The notes under the pieces are model-generated. The model was not told the DNA's origin, searched no databases, and worked only from the letters and a program-made list of their open reading frames with translations. Positions 11,201 through 17,061 of a stretch of DNA of 64,000 nt are shown here, in pieces. Location: the NCBI RefSeq assembly GCF_035944355.1, contig NZ_DASZBH010000011.1:1-64000 (forward strand), written 5' to 3'. Every line of letters begins with the position of its first letter. Within the stretch, counting starts at the first letter, position 1. Both the position numbers and the translations under genes were made by a program. This DNA comes from Frateuria_A sp035944355. GTDB taxonomy: Bacteria > Pseudomonadota > Gammaproteobacteria > Xanthomonadales > Rhodanobacteraceae.

Positions 11201-11793
11201 GGCTGGCTAGTGATCTTGGCCTCAATGGCGCCCAGCTCAACTGGTTGCTGATGGCGGGATCGATAATTGGAAACCAGCTGGGAGATGTCGGATCAAGGTA
11301 TAGAACACCAACACCGACAGCACAAAAGCCTGATGGCGAACCAAGCTTCGATACAACGAACAACACGGGGGTGGTGGGGATACTGAATCGAAAAAATGCG
11401 CTGCTTGGCTTGCCATTCGATGCGATAGATATTCTGCTGGGATACCAAGGCCTGCCGGATGCGTCAGGGGCAGATGCACTCTATAACGTGAATTCGAACG
11501 GGGTTAATCAGTCTCCTGCGCCAAAGCTGACATGTCACAGCTTGGGAACCATTACGTGCTCCTATCTTGGCTGGAATGGTACGCAAAACACTACGTTGGC
11601 GTCGATACCCTTCGGGGTGGTGGCACCGCCAGACGCAAGCGTATTTATTGGCAATGGGGACGCTGTCAATGGATTCTATGGCGGACAACTATTTAACTGG
11701 AACGCCACGGTTGTAACCATTCCGTTTATAGTTGGTCATCCGTTCGAGAACTATAAGATATATGTGGATAAAGGAGCTAACAGTGGAAAATAA
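2254..11793 (+). CDS. CdiA-like filamentous hemagglutinin / contact-dependent toxin (TpsA, 3179 aa)
   Basis: This is a very large exoprotein exported by the neighbouring TpsB. AAGGAG precedes the ATG. Residues 1-45 are an extended signal peptide ending at VQAQ. Residues ~45-300 are the TPS secretion domain, with the paired NPNG motifs and ISCSGCGFIN. Residues ~300-1750 are short degenerate FHA repeats (L-x-N-x-G patterns). Residues ~1760-2270 are non-repetitive and may hold the receptor-binding and periplasmic-arrest parts. A second repeat block with AGRD-type units runs over ~2280-2830. Residues ~2840-2990 are a hydrophobic Gly/Ala-rich DUF637-like pretoxin segment. After LNWLLMAGSIIGNQLG the C-terminal effector (~3030-3179) differs in character and is AT-richer. 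It holds C3094-H-S-L-G, Asp3136 in GNGDAVNGF and His3162 in GHPFENY, suggesting a Ser-Asp-His hydrolase. The canonical VENN motif is absent. The activity is inferred. Confidence 0.9.
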   Translation: MNNGTVRKAKGVPAATVSWQRSLRRHALWAALTLALGVPTVQAQTVAEGGTHTSVIAAPNGVPVVNIAAPNGAGVSHNTYQQFNVGSNGLILNNSGSVSNTQLAGYIGGNPNLGANQAASLIINEVISTAPSQLNGAMEVAGRAAQVVVANPNGISCSGCGFINAPRGTLTTGKPLFAGDGSLGGFAVSGGTITVEGQGLPSGSTDRVDLLARVVAINAGVWARQLNVVTGPNRVDFTTLATQPLSATGATPSAALDVSALGGMYANAIRLVGTEAGLGINSQGEIIAQNGNLTLTSAGQVVLAGKTTATGDATVAAAQSLTNQGSLAAGGSVTLGSGDFTNQGVLYGNNAITLSANGALSNSGQIEAQNGTVTLASTGAFDNAASGSLYAGGTLGLTATSLTNAGILESAHGALLQLGGAANNSGTLQLDAGDLVVHAATIGNAGTLSVGGNATLDATTSLSSTTTLLAGGQLTLTAPQLVTAGTVQAGGALTLSGDTLTNSGKLYALGGAWTATLGGAFVNQTSGDVYAGQGLAVQAASLANAGSLEAQQVGTLTLIGALGNSGKLQSDQADLVLSAASLSNAGTASAFGHLQWQVRAAAQNSGVLVSGQAMNVSSGSFDNQAGAQIQSGTDLALSATTLANEGTINAKGNAALSGVTLNNAATGQVLATGTLTVGETGSVGNAGVLQAGSDFTLTQAASLTNAANATLYAGQDFNLALGQALTNAGMLYAARTSTLSVGSVGNTGTLRSGGTLSLTSAGDVVSSGAIQAQQSVSLLGGADVTTSGKLYAIDGGLTVQATGAFSSASAGDIYGGQDIGFQVGSFANAGRLEATQSVNLLAQGSASNSGDLQADHGNLVIAGGALSNHGTLSAANATQLTSAGSLGNSGKLVTGQTLAITAGSFTNSGQIQSGGAATLQSAGIVNSGLLQAGSNLAISHNATLANQSGGSLLAAGDVDADTSSLLTNGGVIQAGGSLAIDGSGAISNAAGATLYGTQLVNLQLGGGLSNAGTVYGAQGVNLTAASLDNSGSLRSGAALGVTTQNGATNSGATYALGLATWNVGGALANAGVLAADGNVTVQAASVSGNGTVAAGLQGDGSLGATGDLSVTTTGKLAAGGRSLAAGNLVFAGSTVDLSGSQTRASNITLTASQGNVTNAGGDLAANGTVAIATQASLVNGGTAAAQGGKISAGTLVLQAAALDNRYGSLTQTGASDLALSLAGAFANANGTLATNAHNLSLRAAAIDNSAGTIQDAGNGTLDLATTDNLTNTGGKIAGNGALTLQANGVLGNDGGLLSVAGNVSANAGSFDNVHGTLIGQNLDLIIAQALTNTGGGTIQAGGALQLDAGSVDNTASYIKVTDAQPLTLTTTGALTNGAGGFIGGNGAATVNAGSLVNAGQIYAGGTLGVTTQGQLTNDGGALQAQGTASIVSGGGLSNRGGRIEAGSGNSAAGLSVRAASLDNTAGRIANAGQGASTFAMEQSATNRGGTLGGQGAVTLSAGSLDNSQAGKLVAGQALTLALGSLNNTFGSVYAASDLGWANGGASFLNAQGSLQAGGNLALDLASLDNAGGTVATNQSGTLSLGSFTGLGKVAAGQDLSLTLEGSYTNVTGSQLSANRNLTLNVSGNFSNAAGATLQAVNQLAVNAANIDNAVGATLNGASTVLATGGALTNEGSIEGNTITLNAGSLTNTANIIGGSITATAGSLTNGADLGTTTGNNPYQSALIAAANGMNLYVSGTLLNRDATIFTLGNLAIGANASGGASQAVTNRSGDIEADGGITINANQFTNERRTVNTSTYTLTPAEQANNTSTTTSTFDWTTDPNAVAWCANYATTTGANGHAVRCGPMGYYGDSGHETLTEQVQSVNRLLSASAQSKLVSGGDITLNGSVMNNASVVAAGNNLVVNGQNGSNGGGSTAHATVQNIAWAPTALVQSNDVRAVDGDYQGSRWYSNRESNQPPMVYWTGTSTSIIALDPFGNNGWITVAPGAGLSATMSAGNTVSIIAHTINNATVGANGQPVQGAIGLGGNSAGQFVAGSGAEVVGSASGTGGSVGGVAVGTAPGQASGGSLALATAHAVTSTPVSSASASPSSLAAPQVVATLIGPNANVRLPQTGLYTINVQPGSQFLVETNPQFTQYNNFISSNYLLQQLGLNPAQTQQRLGDGFYEQQQVLDQITSLTGRRYLADNTDALDQYRDLMNNATQVAKQFDLSVGVALTPAQMASLTQDIVWLVNVTVDGHQVLEPVVYLSAADAKNLAASGATIAGKNVILTASGDVTNNGTIAASQNAQLTASNLLNSGTISAGNDLSINAAQNILNGGTISAGGNVSLVAGNDVLSGVNVSQSLGTVNMTGLNAPVSAVALTTIGPGSITAGGNLAISAGRDISLDTAPVAAGSNLSLAAGRDLIATATAIRAGGDARLLAGRDLTLNATSHTGGISDAAHATVDATHTVSTVGAGGTLVVAAGRDLASQGAQFNAGNQLGVSAGRDVTLNAVNDNQFTGSGQESGRHFATQTQSDDTLRGTTLSGANGVSVVAGRDITTTAATISSAHGAVLINAGRDVNLLAGEEDHSTSHDTSATSSGHTYGTKTVITHDATSDSFAKGTTISGQAGIEVDAGHNLLGVGTTLRSGAGNIGLSAGGQVALLASSDTHTTEHSQQTRESGFEFIPNPHQGTRKNDTQTQQVTANGSTLDAAGSIAVVNGGDQTYQAANVHSGANTSLVSGGQITLATATNSNSYSRTSSKHNVAYQAQDNRGQITTTEQQSTFTGGGSLNVAASNGVVVQYGQHAGETQAQAITRITHNAPGTDWMNVLQNNPKTTWQGITEQDQSWHQHHEGLTPAAGAVVTIVAAYFTAGAASAWIGDAAGATAGSGTAFAAAGTGATGAAVSAGWANATLAGAAAGSASGGVGAAAQGNDWRTPALYGGITGGFTGYLSAGTYYNNPINGAKQLGSYIASGNTDALGEFALKYAAADAAGRVETRLASDLGLNGAQLNWLLMAGSIIGNQLGDVGSRYRTPTPTAQKPDGEPSFDTTNNTGVVGILNRKNALLGLPFDAIDILLGYQGLPDASGADALYNVNSNGVNQSPAPKLTCHSLGTITCSYLGWNGTQNTTLASIPFGVVAPPDASVFIGNGDAVNGFYGGQLFNWNATVVTIPFIVGHPFENYKIYVDKGANSGK

Positions 11794-12244
11794 TGATGTT
11801 TGGAGAGGCTCGGTTTTTTCTCGTGCGGCCGGACCATCCTGGGGTCGATATGTAGTAATTTTGATAATTTCTTGCCTGTTTGCGGCATGCACAACTACGT
11901 CTTATAAGCCAGATGCGCTTGAAGGATTGGGTTTTTCTGCATCTGGCTGCGCCATCCTTCGTTATAATGGTTCATTTTCTGAAATTAGCTATCTTGGTCA
12001 AATTGGTGGCGGAATAACACCGCAAAATGCACGCGGCGCATTTGTCGTGCGAGGGACGCGGGTCGCGTTAGAAAAAGTTGAGTCATCTTGGGATTTTGAA
12101 AACGGTTATCGTATGCGGCTGTACTTACGTGTACCAATAAAAGAAAAAATTCCGACTTTTTACCTTGAAGAAACGGGCAGAAGTGCAGTGAGCAAAGAGA
12201 ATCTTGATGACTTTGTCAACTCAAAGCTCCAGCCCTGCAGATAA
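11783..12244 (+). CDS. Probable CdiI-type immunity lipoprotein
   Basis: A 153-residue protein encoded directly behind, and overlapping by 11 bases, the CdiA-like gene. That is the position of the immunity gene in CDI loci. The GTG start at 11783 was chosen because AAGGAG lies at 11771-11776 with a 6-base gap; the longer frame from 11732 runs inside the toxin gene. The N-terminus has a hydrophobic stretch ending in LFAAC, a lipobox, so the mature protein should be a lipoprotein anchored in the periplasm. The body contains KVESSW and NGYRMRLYLR, both conserved in the damaged copy at 12666-13040. I recognise no named family. A periplasmic immunity protein would fit a toxin acting on the envelope. 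The gene is clearly AT-richer than the chromosome around it. Confidence 0.75.
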   Translation: MENNDVWRGSVFSRAAGPSWGRYVVILIISCLFAACTTTSYKPDALEGLGFSASGCAILRYNGSFSEISYLGQIGGGITPQNARGAFVVRGTRVALEKVESSWDFENGYRMRLYLRVPIKEKIPTFYLEETGRSAVSKENLDDFVNSKLQPCR

Positions 12245-12269
12245 AGTAGATTGCGATGTTTCTGAAGCG

Positions 12270-12367
12270 GGGCAGGTCGGCGGCACCGACGGCAGTGTCA
12301 CCCTGAGCGCTGGCAACACCGTGCACATCACCGGTTCGGATGGGCTCAGCCAGACCGGCACGACGAT
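12270..12367 (+). pseudogene. Fragment of CdiA/FHA repeat region
   Basis: Read in the frame of position 12204, this stretch encodes GGTDGSVTLSAGNTVHITGS and then DGLSQTGTTI. That is typical of hemagglutinin repeats (compare SAGNTVSIIAHTIN inside the intact CdiA). It is GC-rich again, unlike the immunity genes on either side, and has no start codon of its own. It stops abruptly where the IS3 end begins. I read it as the remnant of a displaced cdiA 3' end. Confidence 0.6.
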
Positions 12368-12665
12368 TGACCCACCCCCGGAAAACCGGGCCAATCTAAA
12401 ATACAGACTTCGTGCCGCATGGGCCCCGTATCACACGAGGAGCCAGGCGATGAAGAAGTCCCGTTTCACCGGAGAGCAGATCGCATACGCGCTCAAGCAA
12501 GCCGAGCTCGGCACGACCATGGGCGAGATATGCCGAAAGATGGGCGTGGCGGAGGCGACGTTTCACGTCTGGCGCAAAAAGTACGGCGGACCGGGGCCTT
12601 CCGAGCTCAAGCGTCTGCAGCTGTTGGAGGGGAAAACCGCAAGCTCGAGCAACTGGGCTCGCAGC
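12368..12665 (+). mobile_element. Truncated IS3-family element (left end plus orfA remnant)
   Basis: The sequence TGACCCACCCCCGG starting at 12368 looks like the left terminus of an IS3-group element. It is followed by a short leader and an orfA reading frame. The element has no orfB and no right end; after about 300 bases it runs straight into immunity-gene-like DNA at about 12666. It belongs to a different lineage from the IS tail at 1-137, whose end sequence differs. A deletion or recombination event has removed the rest. Confidence 0.65.
12450..12665 (+). pseudogene. IS3-family transposase OrfA, frameshifted and truncated
   Basis: The ATG at 12450 begins MKKSRFTGEQIAYALKQAEL, the hallmark start of IS3 OrfA (a helix-turn-helix DNA-binding protein of about 88 residues). 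The HTH region, with EICRKMGVAEATFHVWRKKY, is intact to about residue 60. Then one base is missing in GAGGGGAAAACC, where the family has GAGGAGGAAAAC, which shifts the frame. The expected ENRKLEQL leucine-zipper segment continues in another frame. The coding sequence ends at the junction with the orphan immunity gene. It is non-functional. Confidence 0.8.
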
Positions 12666-13040
12666 TATTTTGACAATTTCTTGCCTACTCACGGCTTGTG
12701 CCACTACGTCCTATAAGCCTAGTGCGCTTGAAGGATTGGGTTTCACTTCATCTGGCTGCGCCGTGCTTCGTAATGATAGCGCCTTCTCAGGCTATCGCTT
12801 TTGGGTTGTTACGCAAAAAAATGCGCGTTATGTCGCGGGTGACGCACTTGTCACGCGAGGTACGCGGGTGACGATAGATAAGGTTGAGTCATCATGGGAT
12901 TTAGAAAATGGTTATCGCATGCGATTGTATCTACGCTCGCCGATAAATGGCGTAAATCACTTTTTTTCCTTGAACACAGTGCATTGAGAAAAGAGATTCT
13001 GGGTGACTTTGTCAACCCAATACTCCAGCCCTGCACATAA
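12666..13040 (+). pseudogene. Orphan copy of the CDI immunity lipoprotein gene (5'-truncated, frameshifted)
   Basis: This is a diverged paralogue of the gene at 11783-12244. Both share ISCL..AC.TTSYKP.ALEGLGF, KVESSW, ENGYRMRLYLR and the C-terminal ..LQPC. The copy begins at the lipobox region, so the signal-peptide start is gone and replaced by IS DNA. Within a run of seven T at 12961-12967 the frame shifts; an eighth T would restore a protein ending in GDFVNPILQPCT with stop at 13038-13040. Similarity to the first copy continues for some 30 bases past the stop (TCTGAAGCGGGG). As it stands only a 105-residue product from 12670 is open. Orphan immunity genes behind a cdiA-CT/cdiI pair are known from other CDI loci. 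Confidence 0.75.
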
Positions 13041-13166
13041 ATTGGTTACAATGTCTCTGAAGCGGGGGCGTCGGCTAGTCAAAGACGTTGGACGGTCACC
13101 AGGTGCCAACCGGGTTCGTTCGAGACGTTCTTCGTTTTCGTTTTGCTGCCGCGACGACGCGGCGCC

Positions 13167-13628
13167 TCAGGGCGCGATCGCCTGCAGCTGCTTCTGCGTT
13201 AGCTCGCCGCTGTAGCCCTCTCGCGAGCCGTCGGCGCGGATCACGAGTACGCGGGGCGTTTCACCGCCCCATCCGGCGTCGAGCAGGTAGTTGGTGCGCT
13301 CGGGCATCGCATCGGCGTAGGCATAGGCCGGCCACGCATCCATGCCGGCGGCGTGCAGGCGCTCTGCGATGGCCTGGCGCAGGTCGATGTCGTCCGTGGC
13401 CACCGTAACCAACTGGATCGTCCCGGGGTGCGAGCGCTGCAGTTGCGCCAGCGCCTTCAGGTTGGGCTCGCAATAGGCGCAGTCCAGTGCCCAGAGCGCA
13501 ATCAGCCGTTCGCCGCGCGCGGGTGGCGCGAGCAGCGCGGGGATGTCGGCGGCATGGAGCGGTTGCAGCGTGCCCGCCTGGGCGATGGCGCAAACCGACA
13601 GCAGCAGGGCGGCGAACCAGTACTTCAT
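13167..13628 (-). CDS. TlpA-like thioredoxin-fold protein
   Basis: The 153-residue product starts with a cleavable signal peptide (MKYWFAALLLSVCAIAQAGT). It continues with a thioredoxin-like fold holding the redox motif CAYC (WALDCAYC) near residue 50. A later PRVLVIRADG segment resembles the cis-Pro region of TlpA/redoxin proteins. It should work in the periplasm as a thiol-disulfide oxidoreductase. Its ATG overlaps the stop of the preceding Asp-box protein gene (ATGA), so the two are translationally coupled. It is the last gene of an operon with a TonB receptor. The partner protein is unknown; a metal-delivery or receptor-associated role is inferred from context only. Confidence 0.8.
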   Translation of the reverse strand: MKYWFAALLLSVCAIAQAGTLQPLHAADIPALLAPPARGERLIALWALDCAYCEPNLKALAQLQRSHPGTIQLVTVATDDIDLRQAIAERLHAAGMDAWPAYAYADAMPERTNYLLDAGWGGETPRVLVIRADGSREGYSGELTQKQLQAIAP

Positions 13629-14791
13629 CGCGTGGCCTGCACGGGCACCAGCCGGAAGCCGGCCGCGGTATTCCAGGCGACGTAGGCTTGTTCGCCGCGC
13701 AGCAGCAGCTGCGGCGAGCCCACCGCGCCGGTGGAGGTCGCCAGGGCGCGGGCCGCGTCGAAATGGAGCCCGCCGTCATCCGAGCGGCGCAGCATCAAGG
13801 CCTCGCCCGTGGCGTCGACCTGGTTCCAGGCGACCCACACCGTGGTTCCGCGCGCGGCGATGTCGGCGTGGCTGGCGCCTGCACCGGCGATGGCCTGGGC
13901 ATGTTCGGGACGATGGCCGGGGACGAGCTGGCCGTACCAGATCGTCGGCTTGCCGCTGGCCTCGTACCAGACGGCGTGGGCCGTGCCGTCCGCGGCGACC
14001 GCCAGGCCCGGGCCATGGTGCGGGCAACCGGCAATGTGCCAGCCGTCGAACGTGGCGCGCTCGGCATGGGGCTCGCTGCCGTCCGTGCGCAGCACCGCAT
14101 AGGCGTGGTCGCGGATGTTGTCGCCGTAGACGGCGCGGAAGAAGGCGGCGATGTCGCCCTGCGGCGTGCGCGCCAGTGCGATGCGGCAGCACTCGCAGCT
14201 GTGGTCGATCAGCTTGCGCTCGGGCTGGAAATGCTGGCCGCCGTCATCCGACCATGCGTAGTAGATGCCTGCTCCCAGGTACGGCCTGCCGGCCGCTTCG
14301 GCAGCGGCCTGGTCGCGCTTGTCGATCCAGGCCAGCACCACCTTGCCGCGAGCGTCGACGGCCAATGCATCGAACCGGTGGGTGATCTCGGCGCGGTCGC
14401 GATGCACGGTGACCGGCGAGGAGAAATGCGCGCCGCCGTCGAGCGAACGGGCGAACCGCACATAGCCGGTCCACGGCTTCGCCCGCGGCTGCGACCAGCT
14501 CACGTAGAGCTCGCCGTGCGGTCCGATGGCAAGCTTGGGCCGGTTCTCGCCCTCGGCGTAGATCGGTTCGGGCGTGGCGTTGACCGGTTGCGGCGGGCTC
14601 AACGTCCTGCCCAGGTCGTCCGAGTGGCGCAGCCTCACGTGGCCGTCCATAGCGTCCACCACCCACAGCCGGCCATGGGCGTCGAACGCGGCGGTGGCGC
14701 CCAGCGGCGGCTCCTTGGGCATCGCCATGCCTTCGTGGGCAAGCGCCATCGGCGCGGCGAGGAGGAGCAGGATCGGCAGCAATCGACGCAT
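13625..14791 (-). CDS. Exported Asp-box (BNR/sialidase-like beta-propeller) protein
   Basis: A 388-residue protein with signal peptide MRRLLPILLLLAAPMALAH and repeated Asp-box motifs of type S-x-D-x-G-x-x-F (RHSDDLGRT, RSLDGGAHFS, AWSDDGGQHF, RRSDDGGLHF). These mark the blades of a sialidase-type beta-propeller. There is no convincing sialidase active-site set, such as the FRIP arginine motif, so true sialidase activity is doubtful. The sequence HSCECCR near residue 200 is a striking Cys cluster, and His is frequent at the mature N-terminus (AHEGMAM). Both could bind metal. It lies between a TonB receptor gene and a TlpA-like gene on the same strand. The most likely role is a periplasmic ligand-binding partner of that receptor. 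The substrate is unknown. Confidence 0.7.
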   Translation of the reverse strand: MRRLLPILLLLAAPMALAHEGMAMPKEPPLGATAAFDAHGRLWVVDAMDGHVRLRHSDDLGRTLSPPQPVNATPEPIYAEGENRPKLAIGPHGELYVSWSQPRAKPWTGYVRFARSLDGGAHFSSPVTVHRDRAEITHRFDALAVDARGKVVLAWIDKRDQAAAEAAGRPYLGAGIYYAWSDDGGQHFQPERKLIDHSCECCRIALARTPQGDIAAFFRAVYGDNIRDHAYAVLRTDGSEPHAERATFDGWHIAGCPHHGPGLAVAADGTAHAVWYEASGKPTIWYGQLVPGHRPEHAQAIAGAGASHADIAARGTTVWVAWNQVDATGEALMLRRSDDGGLHFDAARALATSTGAVGSPQLLLRGEQAYVAWNTAAGFRLVPVQATR

Positions 14792-14802
14792 CGGCGGCTT
14801 CC

Positions 14803-17061
14803 TCAGAGTTCCCACCGTACTTCGCCGACCCAGGTACGGCCGGCGTAGGGGTGATAGACCCAGTAGCGTGCGTTGGTGAGGTTGTCCACGCCCAGCGACG
14901 CGGTCCATCGCGGCGCGAAACGCCAGCGCAATTTGGCATCGGCGACGGTGAAGGAACTGACGGCGCCGTAGGTATCGACGAAGTCGCTGTTGTCCAGCGC
15001 GCCGTACTGGCGGCCCGAGCGGCGGATGCCCAGCGAGGCGTCCCAATCCCCGGCGAAGCGGTAATCGGCCAGCAGGCTGGCGCGCAGGCGCGGGATGCGT
15101 GGGAACCACTTGCCGTCGGCCAGCGGGTAGCGGCGGTCGTGGAGGGTCTTGGCGTCGTTGATGGCGACGCTGGCGGTCAGGTCCAGTCCGGGCGTCCAGA
15201 CGTCCGTCACGCTGACCTCGCCCTCGATGCCGCGCAGCCGCGTGAGGTCGATGTTCTGCACGCTGGTGACCGTTGGTGTGACGGTGACGTCGGTCTGCGT
15301 GTAGAGCGCATCGGCGATGCGGTCCTGGAACAGCGACACGCGCCAGTGGCCGCCCTCGAACTGCTGCCTGAGGGTCAGGTCGAACGAATCGTCGCGCTCG
15401 GGCTTGAGGTTGGGGTCGTTGCCGACGATCGCGTTGGCGGAGATCGAACCCTGGAACAGCTCGGCGACCGTGGGGTAGCGCACCGCCTTGCCGTAGGCCA
15501 GGCGAAGTTGCCAGCCCGGGACGAAATCCCACTCGAGCGCGGCCTTGGGCGAGAGATCGCTGCGCCGGCGGTCGCCGTAACGCAGCAGTGTGCCGCCGGC
15601 ATCGGCGCGGCTGCCCGCGTAGGCGCGCCATTGCTCCCAGCGCGCGCCGAGGGTCAGCGCCCAATCGGGCCGGAAGCTCCACACGTCCTGCAGGTAGGCG
15701 GCACGGGTCTGCGTGCGGCCGGCGAAGGCGCTGCCGAGCAGACCGTCGGCAGCGCCGCGCCAATCGCTGGCGGTATGCACGCGCGAGTCGAGCACATAGC
15801 GGTCGCCGTGCACGCCGGCGTAGAGCATGTGGGTCTCGCCCAGCGGGCCGGAACTGCGCAGGTCCAGCGTGTCCCAGCCGGAGCCGGCATTGTCGGCGAT
15901 GCTGCCGGGGCCGCCGATCGGACCCACCGGCGGCGGCAGGGACGCGGTGCGCGCCTGTGCGCGGGCGAAGTCGTAGTGGCTGGCGACGGCGGTCCAGCGC
16001 CAGCCGCTGTCCAGGCGGCCGTTGAGCTCGGCGCCGTAGAGCAGGTGCGTGTCCTGGTTGGCGGTAGGCGCCAAGCCGCTCGGCGGCAGCGTCCAGGTAC
16101 TGCCGTAGGCGCTGACCGTGCCTGCGGTGACCGGCTGGCCGGCGGCGTCGCGCAGGAAGCTGCGCGTGTGGTCTTCGGCATGGTTGTGCCACCAGCCGAG
16201 CGTGAACAGGGCCGCGACCTGGTCGGTGATGTCGACGCCCAGCTTGAGCTTGGCCTGCGTCTGCACCGTGTGCTCGATGCTGTTGGCGCCGTAGACCAGG
16301 CGAGGGCTGCCGTTCGGGTTGCGGTCGGCGGTGGCTCCGCTGACCGGCACCGCTGCGGCGGCATTGCCGCCTGCCTTGGCCGTGGCGTACTGCATCGGCT
16401 GGCCCTGGTTGTCGAGCCGGTCGACGCTGAGCAGCCAGCTCCAGCGACCCTGCCTGTCGCCGAGCGAGGCGGCGAGGTGGCGACCGTCGTAATGGCCGCC
16501 GGCTCCGTAGGCGTCGTGGAAATCCTGGCTGAAATACTGGGCGCTGGCGCTGGCGGTGAGCCGCCCGGGCAGGCGGGTGTGGATCAGCACCGTGGTGCCC
16601 AGCGAATTGCCCGGATAGAGCGCGGAGTAGGGGCCGTAGAGCACGTCCACCGCGCCGATTTCCCCGGGCGTGACCATGCCCCAGCGCGGTGCGCCGTCGT
16701 AGCCGTTGGTCATCAGGTTGGAAAGCAGCAGGCCGTCGGAATAGACCAGGCTGCGCGCGCTCTGCAAGGTGCCTGCGTTGCGCCCGCTGATGACCGCATT
16801 GGGATCGCCGATGTAGCGCTCGCGCACCTGCACGTTCGGCGCGAAGCGCAGCGCATCGGCGGTGCTGGTCACGTTCTGCTGCTGCAGCCGCTCGCGGGTG
16901 ACGTGCACGGCGACCGCGGGCGTTTCGGTGACCTGGCTGTCGCTCGCATGGACCATCACCGGCGAGAGCGTGGTCGCCTGCGGCGGGGCATCGGCGGCAG
17001 GCAGGAAGCCAGGCAGCGCCAGCAGGGCGAGCGCGCACAGACCGGGGGATCGGGGAGGCAT
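14803..17061 (-). CDS. TonB-dependent outer-membrane receptor
   Basis: A 752-residue receptor for energised uptake across the outer membrane. The signal peptide ends around FLPAADA. A TonB-box-like segment (TLSPVMVHA) follows, then a plug domain with ALRFAPNVQVRERYIGDPNA, and then a 22-strand barrel. The barrel includes conserved late features such as FEGGHWRVSLFQDRIADALY and WTPGLDLTASVAINDAKTL. The chain ends in VGEVRWEL. ATG at 17061 was chosen for the good signal peptide; a start at 17097 would add 12 residues. The Asp-box and thioredoxin-like genes follow at 11- and overlapping spacing, so the three form one operon. The ligand cannot be read from sequence; neighbouring Cys/His-rich proteins make a metal complex plausible. 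Confidence 0.88.
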   Translation of the reverse strand: MPPRSPGLCALALLALPGFLPAADAPPQATTLSPVMVHASDSQVTETPAVAVHVTRERLQQQNVTSTADALRFAPNVQVRERYIGDPNAVISGRNAGTLQSARSLVYSDGLLLSNLMTNGYDGAPRWGMVTPGEIGAVDVLYGPYSALYPGNSLGTTVLIHTRLPGRLTASASAQYFSQDFHDAYGAGGHYDGRHLAASLGDRQGRWSWLLSVDRLDNQGQPMQYATAKAGGNAAAAVPVSGATADRNPNGSPRLVYGANSIEHTVQTQAKLKLGVDITDQVAALFTLGWWHNHAEDHTRSFLRDAAGQPVTAGTVSAYGSTWTLPPSGLAPTANQDTHLLYGAELNGRLDSGWRWTAVASHYDFARAQARTASLPPPVGPIGGPGSIADNAGSGWDTLDLRSSGPLGETHMLYAGVHGDRYVLDSRVHTASDWRGAADGLLGSAFAGRTQTRAAYLQDVWSFRPDWALTLGARWEQWRAYAGSRADAGGTLLRYGDRRRSDLSPKAALEWDFVPGWQLRLAYGKAVRYPTVAELFQGSISANAIVGNDPNLKPERDDSFDLTLRQQFEGGHWRVSLFQDRIADALYTQTDVTVTPTVTSVQNIDLTRLRGIEGEVSVTDVWTPGLDLTASVAINDAKTLHDRRYPLADGKWFPRIPRLRASLLADYRFAGDWDASLGIRRSGRQYGALDNSDFVDTYGAVSSFTVADAKLRWRFAPRWTASLGVDNLTNARYWVYHPYAGRTWVGEVRWEL

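Noticed and set aside
11732..11800. The string VENN in the extended immunity frame, as in the CdiA pretoxin boundary
   Set aside because: It comes from reading GTGGAAAATAAT upstream of and through the immunity start. It is in the wrong gene and frame to be the CdiA motif.
12204..12716. A 170-codon frame joining the immunity tail, a CdiA fragment and IS3 OrfA
   Set aside because: It is a chance fusion across a recombination scar; each part has a different origin and frame history.
13625..14791. A sialidase function for the Asp-box protein
   Set aside because: Asp boxes define the fold only; the catalytic Arg triad and Tyr/Glu pair of sialidases could not be found.
13625..17038. A minus-strand open frame of 1137 codons spanning the TonB receptor
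   Set aside because: Only its last 388 codons (the Asp-box protein from 14791) show protein-like sequence. The upstream part is an Arg/Pro/Ala-rich shadow of the TonB receptor frame, as expected in GC-rich DNA.
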